Of a stretch of DNA of 5,989 nt, positions 1 to 5,989 are shown piece by piece (the first letter of the stretch is position 1; each line of letters begins with the position of its first letter). The DNA lies in the NCBI GenBank assembly GCA_017549905.1, contig JAFYNC010000167.1, forward strand, positions 1 through 5,989, read 5' to 3'. This stretch comes from Clostridia bacterium (lineage in GTDB: Bacteria > Bacillota > Clostridia > Oscillospirales > Acutalibacteraceae). The notes under the pieces were generated by a model, which did no database searches, was not told the DNA's origin, and saw only the letters and a program-made list of their open reading frames with translations. The translations under genes and the position numbers were made by a program.

Positions 1-1634
1 CTTGGAACTATTGAGTGGAAAGCGTTTATACCATTAAGACCTAAAAACATTGAAGTATTATCTACGCCGTCATAGACATCTACCCTAAACTGTGTTTTAT
101 CGCCCAAATCAACCTCGCCCTCAATCAGTTGGTCAATAACAACCTCTTTAACTTCGTATGAATGAGAACGGCCACAGGCGATGAAAACATTGCCATAAAC
201 AATGCTTATGATACAGGTGATTGCTATTGCGGATTTATAAAAGGTTTTTCGGTTTTGCTTTAAAATTTTGAGCAGTAAATTTAAAACAAAAAGACTTGCA
301 AGGGCAATTGCACACGAGGCAAAGAATCTGCAGGTATACATAATCCAATCGTTTTTATTACCGCCTTGTGTATAAAGTCCGAAAATGATTTTATCATTCT
401 TGCGCTGTGGGAAAAATCCAATAACAGCGGTTACAGCAAGCGTAATGCCTAAAACCCATTTGTAACCAAATGACCAGTCAATTTCGCTATCCTCGGTAAG
501 AGTTACGGTAGCAAGACACATCATAAGAATAGGCATATAATACCAACGCGCATAGTAAGAGGTGTTAAATGCATAAAAAGAGGAGTTAAGGAAAGGCACC
601 AAAGCCATAAAAATAAGTATTCCTATAAGCCTTTTAAGCCAATGATTTTTTCTTTTTGCGAAAAAGGTGAAAACGCCCACCATACTAAAAAGAGGAAGCC
701 AACCGCCGAGAGAAGACCACTTAACGTCAGCCTCGGGGAAGAAAACAGGACGAGCAGGAATATCAGGCGGGAAGAAGAAGCACTGAAGCGCGTTGCCGTA
801 AATACTTTCTTTTCCGTAAAATATTGCGCTCCAACCGAGTAAAAGTTGTGAAACACGGCTGTTTCCAGAAATCGCAAGAATAGACGGCAACAGCACAAAT
901 GCCGAAAGCAAGACGCCTAAAACCGCCTCGCCCAAAAGGGCGGCAAATCTCGAAATATTTAGTTTGTAAGCTCCGCTTAATAGTTTCACAAAGAAATATA
1001 TTACACAGAAAACAACCATTCCGAAAAAGAAGAAATAGTTACAAATAATGCATAAACAAACGGCAAGCGCAAAGTTAAAACGGCGGTTTTCGGTAATGAG
1101 TTGCTCCATACTAAGCAGCAAAATCGGGAAGAAAATTAATGGTTCGTGAAAATGGTTGAAGAATATATTATAAATCGAAAAGCCTGAAAATGCATATAGA
1201 ATACCGCCAAGACTTGCGGCTTCGGGCGTTCTTGTGAAACGTCTGATAAAACAATATGCAGTAAGTGCGGCGCAACCGAATTTCAAAATAAGCAAAGGAC
1301 CCATTAAATAAGGCACAAAGCTGTTTGGAAAAGGAATTGTCAACCAGAAAAACGGACTACCTAAAAGATAAAAGCTATATGAGCCAATAAAATTAGCGCC
1401 AAGGTCTGTGTTCCAACTCCAGAAAATATTCCCCTCTCTTATGGCTTTGTGACATTCTTGATAAAAGGGAATTTGCTGAACGTTGAAATCACCGTAAAAA
1501 GTAAAATAACCCTCGCTCATAATCATATACGGAACAAAAAATGCCGCAGAGGTGAGAATAGCCACCAAAAAAGTAAACAAATATTTTTCTTTTCTGGGCT
1601 TTAGAGTCATAGCTTTAAGATTTGAAAAAGTCAT
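1..1634 (-). CDS. yfhO: YfhO-family polytopic membrane protein (GT-C-type glycosyltransferase), C-terminus cut off by window edge
   Basis: An uninterrupted minus-strand frame reads from an ATG at 1634-1632 to the left edge, giving 544 residues with no stop. An AAGGA ribosome site lies 8 nt before the ATG. The protein has a short basic N-terminus, a first membrane segment near residues 18-38, then an outside loop carrying the YfhO-type signature GDFNVQQIPFY (48-58, Asp49 the likely catalytic acid), WNTDLGANF (74-82), NHFHEP (160-165), many further hydrophobic segments (about 88-130, 165-215, 230-255, 310-325, 335-350, 365-380, 390-408, 435-456, 468-486) and YARWYYMP (361-368). A soluble part begins near 490 and ends at the edge in GLNGINAFHSIVP, typical of the family's outer domain. 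Family members are usually about 850-900 residues, so roughly the last third is missing. In Bacillus, YfhO is implicated in transferring a sugar from an undecaprenyl-phosphate carrier onto lipoteichoic acid. The acceptor here is unknown, and no CsbB- or GtcA-like partner is in view. Family assignment is firm; function is inferred. Confidence 0.88.
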   Translation of the reverse strand, partial: MTFSNLKAMTLKPRKEKYLFTFLVAILTSAAFFVPYMIMSEGYFTFYGDFNVQQIPFYQECHKAIREGNIFWSWNTDLGANFIGSYSFYLLGSPFFWLTIPFPNSFVPYLMGPLLILKFGCAALTAYCFIRRFTRTPEAASLGGILYAFSGFSIYNIFFNHFHEPLIFFPILLLSMEQLITENRRFNFALAVCLCIICNYFFFFGMVVFCVIYFFVKLLSGAYKLNISRFAALLGEAVLGVLLSAFVLLPSILAISGNSRVSQLLLGWSAIFYGKESIYGNALQCFFFPPDIPARPVFFPEADVKWSSLGGWLPLFSMVGVFTFFAKRKNHWLKRLIGILIFMALVPFLNSSFYAFNTSYYARWYYMPILMMCLATVTLTEDSEIDWSFGYKWVLGITLAVTAVIGFFPQRKNDKIIFGLYTQGGNKNDWIMYTCRFFASCAIALASLFVLNLLLKILKQNRKTFYKSAIAITCIISIVYGNVFIACGRSHSYEVKEVVIDQLIEGEVDLGDKTQFRVDVYDGVDNTSMFLGLNGINAFHSIVP

Positions 1635-1655
1635 TATTTACATCCTTTTTAAATA

Positions 1656-1674
1656 TGGTATTGATATTATACCA
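1656..1674. repeat. Small dyad TGGTAT-N7-ATACCA overlapping both divergent promoters
   Basis: Two perfectly complementary 6-bp arms (1656-1661 and 1669-1674) flank a 7-bp centre. The dyad covers the minus-strand -10 box and most of the plus-strand -35 box. It could be a repressor operator for the divergent pair. Arms this short in A+T-rich DNA can also arise by chance, and the TATAAT box itself contributes part of one arm. Confidence 0.35.
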
Positions 1675-1688
1675 ATTAATGCTATAAT
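1661..1688 (+). promoter_or_regulatory. Sigma-A-type promoter of the yfbR-like gene
   Basis: TTGATA (1661-1666) and a perfect TATAAT (1683-1688) lie 16 bp apart on the plus strand. Transcription would start near 1695, leaving a leader of about 35 nt before the ATG at 1730. This promoter occupies almost the same bases as the opposing promoter of the yfhO-like gene. Confidence 0.68.
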
Positions 1689-1694
1689 AATCAA
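1666..1694 (-). promoter_or_regulatory. Sigma-A-type promoter of the yfhO-like gene
   Basis: Read on the minus strand, TTGATT (1694-1689) and a perfect TATAAT (1671-1666) are separated by exactly 17 bp. The predicted transcription start near 1659 gives a leader of about 25 nt that contains the AAGGA ribosome site before the ATG at 1634. The fit to consensus is very good. Activity is inferred. Confidence 0.72.
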
Positions 1695-1713
1695 TGGGAA
1701 TTATATTTTTAGT

Positions 1714-1720
1714 AAAGGAA
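1714..1720 (+). promoter_or_regulatory. Ribosome binding site that fixes the yfbR-like start at 1730
   Basis: AAAGGAA lies 9 nt before the ATG at 1730. An in-frame ATG further upstream at 1694 has no ribosome site in front of it and coincides with the predicted transcription start near 1695, so it cannot be the usual start. Confidence 0.7.
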
Positions 1721-1729
1721 AATATTAAA

Positions 1730-2314
1730 ATGCAAAATCATTTTTATGCTATGATGTCGCGAATGAAAAATATATACCGTTGGGGTTTAATGCGCAATAC
1801 AAGAAGCGAAAATTTAAGCGAACACTCTTTGGAGGTGGCGCAGATTGCTCACGCCCTTGCAATAATTAATCGAGAGCGGTTTTCAGGAAACGCAAACCCG
1901 AGTTTCACCGCCTGTGCCGCGATGTATCACGATTCTTCGGAAATTATAACAGGTGATATGCCAACCCCCATAAAATATTACAATGACGAAATCAAATCTG
2001 CGTATAAACAGATAGAAAAAGAGGCTCAAAGGGAACTCACTCAAATGCTACCTGAAGATTTCAGAGATGAGTTCTCCCTTATTTACAACCCTGATGAGCT
2101 TACAAAAAGGCTTATAAAAGCGGCGGATAAGATTTCGGCGCTTATAAAATGCACAGAAGAACTTAATATGGGTAACCGTGAATTTTTGGTTGCAGAAAAG
2201 ACTATAAGACAGGCTATAACCGATATGAACTGCCAAGAGGCAAACGCCTTTTTAGAGGAATTTTTGCCAAGCTTTTCGCTTTCACTTGATGAGCAAAGAA
2301 AAATCGAAAAATAA
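1730..2314 (+). CDS. yfbR: YfbR-like HD-domain 5'-deoxynucleotidase
   Basis: This 194-residue protein resembles Escherichia coli YfbR (199 residues) along its full length. YfbR is a cytoplasmic, metal-dependent phosphatase that removes the phosphate from deoxynucleoside 5'-monophosphates, with a role in balancing nucleotide pools (EC 3.1.3.89). Shared features are the N-terminal SRMKNIYRWGLMRN block (10-23), where Arg17 and Trp18 match the E. coli substrate-contacting Arg18/Trp19; SEHS with metal ligand His32; the HD pair His67-Asp68 in MYHDSSEIITGDMPTP (65-80), with Glu71 and Asp76 in the positions of the E. coli catalytic residues; the fourth metal ligand Asp133 in KAADKISALIKCTEEL; and the closing PSFSLSLDE. 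All active-site positions I can place are kept, so the enzyme should work. The start at 1730 is chosen from the ribosome site and promoter position. It is a single-gene unit ending in a terminator. Residue roles are taken from memory of the E. coli structure. Confidence 0.95.
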   Translation: MQNHFYAMMSRMKNIYRWGLMRNTRSENLSEHSLEVAQIAHALAIINRERFSGNANPSFTACAAMYHDSSEIITGDMPTPIKYYNDEIKSAYKQIEKEAQRELTQMLPEDFRDEFSLIYNPDELTKRLIKAADKISALIKCTEELNMGNREFLVAEKTIRQAITDMNCQEANAFLEEFLPSFSLSLDEQRKIEK

Positions 2315-2321
2315 GTTTAAA

Positions 2322-2349
2322 GCTCCGCTTTTTTGCGGAGCATTTTTTT
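2322..2349 (+). terminator. Intrinsic terminator after the yfbR-like gene
   Basis: A perfect 7-bp G+C-rich stem (GCTCCGC at 2322-2328, GCGGAGC at 2335-2341) with a six-T loop is followed by A and seven T residues (2343-2349). It begins 7 nt after the stop codon. It separates the nucleotidase from the downstream signalling operon. Confidence 0.93.
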
Positions 2350-2393
2350 ATTTAAAAAAATTAATAAAATATCTTTATTTTTGAAATTTATTG

Positions 2394-2402
2394 TGCTATA
2401 AT
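2394..2402 (+). promoter_or_regulatory. Extended -10 promoter of the lipoprotein/two-component operon
   Basis: TGCTATAAT (TG at 2394-2395, TATAAT at 2397-2402) is a consensus extended -10 element. No good -35 box lies at the right distance: TTTATT at 2374-2379 is weak at 17 bp, as expected for promoters that rely on the extended -10. Transcription would begin near 2409, about 40 nt before the lipoprotein start. Confidence 0.66.
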
Positions 2403-2406
2403 CTAT

Positions 2407-2426
2407 TATGTATATTTATGTATATT
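2407..2426 (+). repeat. Perfect tandem 10-bp repeat (TATGTATATT twice) at the operon transcription start
   Basis: TATGTATATT at 2407-2416 is repeated without change at 2417-2426. One helical turn per unit is the geometry used by dimers of OmpR/PhoB-type regulators on direct repeats, and such a regulator is encoded in this operon. The position just downstream of the -10 box would suit repression. The binding role is an inference, and the A+T-rich composition makes chance repetition possible. Confidence 0.5.
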
Positions 2427-2449
2427 TTAGAATAGAGAGGTGAAGCTTT

Positions 2450-3763
2450 GTGTGTAAGAGATTTATTGCATTAATAGTGTGTATTTTTGGGATAATGTGT
2501 CTTAGCGGTTGCGACCTTTTTGCTATAGATACGGCAGAGCTTTTATCTCCGCCAATGCTTTCGGGAGAACTCAAACCGATAGCCGATGTAATAAACAAAA
2601 CCGCGGGGGACGGGTATAGTTTTAAATATCCATCAAGAGGAGATTACCGTTCAGCAGTTGTGCGCGAGGATATTGATGGTGACGGAATTTTAGAGGCGTT
2701 TGCTTTTTATTCTGTGACAGACGGCGAAACCGTTACAATGCATATAAATGCAATAACTAAACGAAATGGTGAATGGGTGTCGGTAGCAACTCAGAAGATA
2801 GTTGCCGCAAGTGTTGATAAAATTGATTTTTGCGATCTTGACGGTAACGGAATAAAAGAAATTCTCGTGGGTTGGGAAATTTACGGAACAAGCGAAATGC
2901 GACTTGCGGTATACGGCTTTGAAGAAAACACCCTTACACAGCGAATGCTTCAAAAATATACCCATTTCGAAACCTGTGACCTTGATGATGATGACAAGTA
3001 TGAAATTCTTTTAATAAACGCTGATATCGGAAGCGGAAATACAGCCTCGCTTTTTGCTCTTACAGATAACGGAATAACCCAAATTTCAGCCTGTGCTTTA
3101 GATTCAACTTCCAAAACGTTTGACGAACCGATAATTTCCACATTATCAAATGGAAAACCTGCGGTGTATATTGATGAAATAAAGGGTGTAGGTGCAGTGA
3201 CAGAGGTTATTTTCCTTGAAAAAGGAAGCCTTGTGAATCCGCTTTATTCCTCCGAAACAAAGGAAACCTCAGCAACCTTGCGCTCGGTTACATTTAGAGT
3301 AACTGATATTGCAGGTGATGGGATTTACGAAATACCCATTCAAGAGAATGTGCCATCAGTAATAACAAATGATGCAAACGAAATACTTTATCTTACGAAT
3401 TGGTGCTCATTTAACGGTGAAACACTTACGGTTCAGAGAACCGATATGATAAATGTTATTGACGGTTATTCTTATACTGTTCCTGCTCGTCTTATAGGCA
3501 AAATTGCTGTGCTTAAAAACACTGCAACTCATATTAGAGAGATATATGAGTATAATGCCGAAGAGGAAACAATAGGTTTAAGCCTTATTTTATTTAAAGC
3601 TGTTTCTGCTGATCAGTGGCAAGAAGAAGTGCTTAGAGGAACAGACGGCCAAGAAATTATGAAGAGGGACGACACAGTATTTGTAGCATATATTTCAGAT
3701 ACCGCAAAAGTTCAAGGAATTACAATAGATACAGTAAAATCGAGTTTTAGTATTTTTGAATAG
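2450..3763 (+). CDS. Secreted lipoprotein with EF-hand-like (FG-GAP/VCBS-like) calcium-binding loops, function unknown
   Basis: A 437-residue protein starts at GTG, with AGAGGTG 7 nt upstream. It has a short lipoprotein signal peptide: basic CKR, a hydrophobic core at about 5-17 and lipobox LSGC with Cys21 as the predicted lipidated residue. It should therefore be anchored outside the cell membrane. Four acidic loops of the form D-x-D-G-D/N-G-x-x-E follow: 74-82 (DIDGDGILE), 129-137 (DLDGNGIKE), 177-185 (DLDDDDKYE) and a degenerate 286-294 (DIAGDGIYE). Each is followed by a hydrophobic strand, as in FG-GAP/VCBS beta-propeller-like proteins that bind calcium. Spacing of the first three is regular, 55 and 48 residues. 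No catalytic motif is seen. Only 9 bp separate it from the response regulator gene, so the two are very probably co-transcribed. It may sense something for the kinase or be a target of it; neither is shown. The overall class is fairly sure; the role is unknown. Confidence 0.85.
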   Translation: MCKRFIALIVCIFGIMCLSGCDLFAIDTAELLSPPMLSGELKPIADVINKTAGDGYSFKYPSRGDYRSAVVREDIDGDGILEAFAFYSVTDGETVTMHINAITKRNGEWVSVATQKIVAASVDKIDFCDLDGNGIKEILVGWEIYGTSEMRLAVYGFEENTLTQRMLQKYTHFETCDLDDDDKYEILLINADIGSGNTASLFALTDNGITQISACALDSTSKTFDEPIISTLSNGKPAVYIDEIKGVGAVTEVIFLEKGSLVNPLYSSETKETSATLRSVTFRVTDIAGDGIYEIPIQENVPSVITNDANEILYLTNWCSFNGETLTVQRTDMINVIDGYSYTVPARLIGKIAVLKNTATHIREIYEYNAEEETIGLSLILFKAVSADQWQEEVLRGTDGQEIMKRDDTVFVAYISDTAKVQGITIDTVKSSFSIFE

Positions 3764-3772
3764 GAGAGAGAA

Positions 3773-4477
3773 GTGTTGAAGAGAATACTTATAGTTGAAG
3801 ACGAAGCGGCTATTCGCGAGTTTGAGGCAATAAATCTTAAAAGAGTAGGTTATGATGTGACCGAGGCAGGCTCGGGCGAAGAGGCTCTCGAAATATTTGA
3901 TAATGATGTAGAGGGTTTTCAAATAGCACTTCTTGATATTTCAATGCCCGGTATTGACGGTTTTACGCTTTGTAAGGAACTTAGAAAGCGTAGTGAAACT
4001 TTGGGAATTATTATGCTTACTGCTCGTACTCAGGAGATGGATAAAATAAGCGGTCTTATGCTTGGGGCAGATGATTATATTACAAAACCTTTTAGCCCTA
4101 CCGAGCTTTTAGCGCGAGTTGATTCGCTTTACAGAAGAGTGGGAATGAATACTCAAAAGCCTGTGTCCCAGAGTGATGATATAAAACTCGGAGATTTTGT
4201 GCTTAATGTTCGCAAAAGAACTTTGCTTAAAAATAATGTTAATATTGAACTCACACAGGTTGAGTTTCAAATGGTTGAATTTTTCTTCCGCAATCCCGAT
4301 ATGCCGATAGACCGCACAGATATACTTAATCGTGTTTGGGGTGCTAATTATTTCGGTGAAGAAAAGATTGTTGACGTTAATATAAGAAGACTTCGCAAAA
4401 AGATTGAAGATGACCCATCAGAGCCCAAATATCTTGTAACTGTTTGGGGTATGGGCTACAAGTGGAATAGTATTTGA
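3773..4477 (+). CDS. OmpR/PhoB-family response regulator
   Basis: This 234-residue cytoplasmic protein is a two-domain DNA-binding regulator. The receiver (about 3-122) shows the acidic pair Glu9-Asp10, phospho-acceptor Asp55 in LLDISMPGIDGF, switch Thr83 in MLTAR, Tyr102, and Lys105 in the KPF motif. A linker leads to a winged-helix output domain (about 137-234) with LTQVEFQMVEFF, the recognition-helix region VDVNIRRLRKKIEDD and the closing wing VWGMGYKW. All residues for phosphorylation are intact. The start is GTG, with AGGAG 6 nt upstream partly overlapping the lipoprotein stop codon, which suggests coupled translation. TTG at 3776 is a less likely start. The histidine kinase follows after 36 bp with no terminator or promoter between them, so they form a cognate pair. 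The target genes are unknown, but the 10-bp tandem repeat at 2407-2426 is a candidate site. Confidence 0.96.
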   Translation: MLKRILIVEDEAAIREFEAINLKRVGYDVTEAGSGEEALEIFDNDVEGFQIALLDISMPGIDGFTLCKELRKRSETLGIIMLTARTQEMDKISGLMLGADDYITKPFSPTELLARVDSLYRRVGMNTQKPVSQSDDIKLGDFVLNVRKRTLLKNNVNIELTQVEFQMVEFFFRNPDMPIDRTDILNRVWGANYFGEEKIVDVNIRRLRKKIEDDPSEPKYLVTVWGMGYKWNSI

Positions 4478-4513
4478 TTAAAAATAAATATTCATTAAAA
4501 GAGGTGAAAAGGA

Positions 4514-5983
4514 ATGCAACTTGATATAAAGTTTAAAAGTATTGCGCTAAGATGGTTTATGAACATTTTTCTAATTGTTGCAATAATAGTTTGTGCGGTT
4601 GCTATTGCCTTTTCTATGCTCTTTAATGCAATGTATATTGAGCGTATAGGCGATTTATCAAGTGATTATGCTTATGAATTTTATGCACTGTCGGGTACTA
4701 ACAGGTCTACTTTTAGAGATTCTGCTATCGATATTGCAGATCAGTTCTCAAATAAAACAAAAATTGAGGTGCAGGTGCTTGACAGTGAGGATAATCTTGT
4801 AGTATCCACAACGGGCTTCCAGTCGGCAAGCGGAGCTATGCCTGATTATGAAAAAGCCAAGCAAAACGGCAGCTCAGCCATAGCAAAAACCAAAACGTCA
4901 GGCGGAGAATTGGTATTAGCAGGAACTACAATGCTTTACGATTCGGCAGGAAGACCAATAGGCGCTTATCGTTGGGTAACATCACTTAGCGGTTTTAAGC
5001 GCTCAATGATTTCCTTTGTTATTTTTGAAATAGTTGTTGCAATTATTGTTTTATCACTCAGTGCCTTTTCAGGACTTTTCTTTATAAAATCAATTGTAAG
5101 ACCAATAAGAGATGTCAGCAATATTGCAAGAAAAATCGCAATGGGCGATTTTGAATCAAGAATTGAAATTTCTAAAAATGACGAGATAGGCGAACTTTGT
5201 GATACTATAAATTATATGGCGTCTGAACTAAATCAGGCTAGAAATTTGAAGAATGATTTTATTTCCTCTGTTTCGCACGAACTCAGAACACCGCTTACTG
5301 CAATCAGAGGTTGGGGAGAAACCGCAAAAATGTCTGTTGGCAGCGATGAGGCGCTTGTCAACCGCGGACTCGATATTGTTTTGTCTGAGGCAGACCGACT
5401 TTCAAGCCTTGTTGAAGAGTTGCTCGATTTTTCAAGAATAGAAACAGGCAGAATGACAGTGGTATCAAGCCCACTTAATATTTCAGAGTTGCTCGCTTCC
5501 TCGGTTGGAATGTATGCCGAACTTTCAAAGCAACAGGGAATAGAACTTATATTCACACCCCCATCGGAACAACTTGAAGTTATGGGTGATATAAACCGCT
5601 TGAAGCAGGTTTTCATAAATATTATTGATAACGCCATTAAGTACACCGAGAGTGGCGGACAAGTGCTTGTTGACCAACTTCATGAAGAGGGATGTGTTCG
5701 TATTTCGATTAAAGATACGGGCGTTGGAATACCCGCACAGGATATAGATAAGGTTAAAGAAAAATTTTATAAAGCAAATAAAACTGTTCGCGGTTCAGGC
5801 ATTGGACTTGCGGTTGCAGATGAGATTATAAAACAACATCAAGGACTTCTTTTTATCGAAAGTACAGAGGGTGTCGGAACTACCGCCACAATAGTACTTC
5901 CACTTTATGAACCTGAGGAAACATTAAATACTAACCAAGAAATAACGCAAGAAATTATTATAGAAGGAGAAGAAAATGGGTAA
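4514..5983 (+). CDS. Membrane sensor histidine kinase with HAMP domain, partner of the preceding regulator
   Basis: A 489-residue kinase starts at ATG with AGAGGTG 7 nt upstream. Order of parts: membrane segment 1 (about 14-38); an extracytoplasmic sensor region (about 39-164) whose strand pattern IEVQVLDSEDNLVVST ... GGELVLAGTTMLYDSAGRPIG suggests a single Cache/PAS-like fold; membrane segment 2 (about 166-192); HAMP with its conserved Pro197 and the DEIGELCDTIN segment (about 193-245); a dimerisation domain with H-box SHELRTP and phospho-acceptor His255; then the ATPase with N-box Asn369/Asn373, G1 DTGVGIP (401-407), F-box KEKFYK and G2 GSGIGLAV (427-434). All catalytic boxes are intact, so it should autophosphorylate and feed the adjacent regulator. 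The protein ends in an acidic tail after about residue 465, with eight Glu and no Lys or Arg. The stop overlaps the start of the next gene by 8 bp. The general architecture resembles the PhoR/WalK group, but the signal cannot be read from the sequence. Confidence 0.96.
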   Translation: MQLDIKFKSIALRWFMNIFLIVAIIVCAVAIAFSMLFNAMYIERIGDLSSDYAYEFYALSGTNRSTFRDSAIDIADQFSNKTKIEVQVLDSEDNLVVSTTGFQSASGAMPDYEKAKQNGSSAIAKTKTSGGELVLAGTTMLYDSAGRPIGAYRWVTSLSGFKRSMISFVIFEIVVAIIVLSLSAFSGLFFIKSIVRPIRDVSNIARKIAMGDFESRIEISKNDEIGELCDTINYMASELNQARNLKNDFISSVSHELRTPLTAIRGWGETAKMSVGSDEALVNRGLDIVLSEADRLSSLVEELLDFSRIETGRMTVVSSPLNISELLASSVGMYAELSKQQGIELIFTPPSEQLEVMGDINRLKQVFINIIDNAIKYTESGGQVLVDQLHEEGCVRISIKDTGVGIPAQDIDKVKEKFYKANKTVRGSGIGLAVADEIIKQHQGLLFIESTEGVGTTATIVLPLYEPEETLNTNQEITQEIIIEGEENG

Positions 5984-5989
5984 ATACAC
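5976..5989 (+). CDS. Start of a further gene in the operon, cut off at the window edge
   Basis: An ATG at 5976 inside the kinase's last codons opens a +1-shifted frame reading MGKYT, the fifth codon being cut off. A strong AAGGAG ribosome site (5964-5969) lies 6 nt upstream, too well placed to serve any other start. The 8-bp overlap (ATGGGTAA) with the kinase stop is typical of translationally coupled operon genes. Only four complete codons are visible, so the product cannot be named. Confidence 0.62.

Noticed and set aside
623..898. 91-codon minus-strand and overlapping 66-codon plus-strand open frames (642-842)
   Set aside because: Both lie within the YfhO-like coding sequence in other frames; the main frame there has clear family motifs and is open for 544 codons.
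1694..1729. Twelve-residue N-terminal extension of the YfbR-like protein from ATG 1694
   Set aside because: No ribosome site precedes it, it overlaps the predicted transcription start, and the start at 1730 matches the E. coli YfbR N-terminus.
2381..2402. TTGAAA (2381-2386) as a -35 box for the operon promoter
   Set aside because: Only 10 bp separate it from the TATAAT, far too short; the extended -10 TG explains the promoter better.
2981..2998. Asp4-Lys stretch and GAT triplet run in the lipoprotein, resembling an enteropeptidase site or a slippage tract
   Set aside because: It falls exactly in the third calcium-type loop (D-L-D-D-D-D-K-Y-E), which explains the residues; the triplet run is only three to four units.
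4478..4513. Possible separate promoter for the kinase in the 36-bp gap after the regulator
   Set aside because: The gap is A+T-rich but has no convincing -10/-35 pair and no terminator; it mainly holds the kinase ribosome site.
5233..5646. 137-codon minus-strand open frame inside the kinase gene
   Set aside because: It is antisense to the kinase core (H-box to N-box), has a Ser-rich composition typical of a mirrored coding frame, shows no family motif and has no convincing ribosome site.

Overview
The window is A+T-rich DNA (by eye a little under 40% G+C) with short intergenic gaps, strong AGGAGG-like ribosome sites, consensus sigma-A-type promoters and two GTG starts. Gene content (YfhO-type membrane glycosyltransferase, lipobox lipoprotein, OmpR/PhoB-type regulator with a HAMP kinase) fits a low-GC Gram-positive anaerobe, most likely a Clostridia/Oscillospiraceae-like gut bacterium. 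The taxon is an inference from style, not from a marker gene.

Layout. On the minus strand, 1634 down to the left edge, lies the N-terminal 544 residues of a large polytopic YfhO-family membrane protein, cut off by the window edge. It is separated by a 95-bp divergent intergenic region from a plus-strand YfbR-like HD-domain 5'-deoxynucleotidase (1730-2314). In that gap two near-consensus promoters pointing in opposite directions occupy the same ~34 bp, and a small dyad overlaps both. A clear intrinsic terminator (2322-2349) closes the nucleotidase gene.

The right-hand 3.6 kb is one apparent plus-strand operon. An extended -10 promoter is followed at once by a perfect tandem 10-bp repeat (2407-2426). 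Then come a secreted lipoprotein with EF-hand-like Ca-binding loops (2450-3763), a response regulator (3773-4477), a two-TM sensor histidine kinase (4514-5983), and the first codons of a further gene that overlaps the kinase stop by 8 bp (from 5976).

How the genes may work together. The kinase and regulator have every residue needed for a working two-component pair. The lipoprotein, only 9 bp upstream of the regulator, would sit on the outer face of the same membrane as the kinase's sensor domain, so it is a candidate accessory sensor or a target of the system. The 10-bp tandem repeat at the operon's transcription start is a candidate autoregulatory site for the regulator. The left-hand genes look like unrelated housekeeping/envelope functions. 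I see no mobile element, CRISPR array, tRNA, rRNA or riboswitch. The most noteworthy possibility is the lipoprotein-regulator-kinase-X operon, whose signal and fourth member cannot be determined here.
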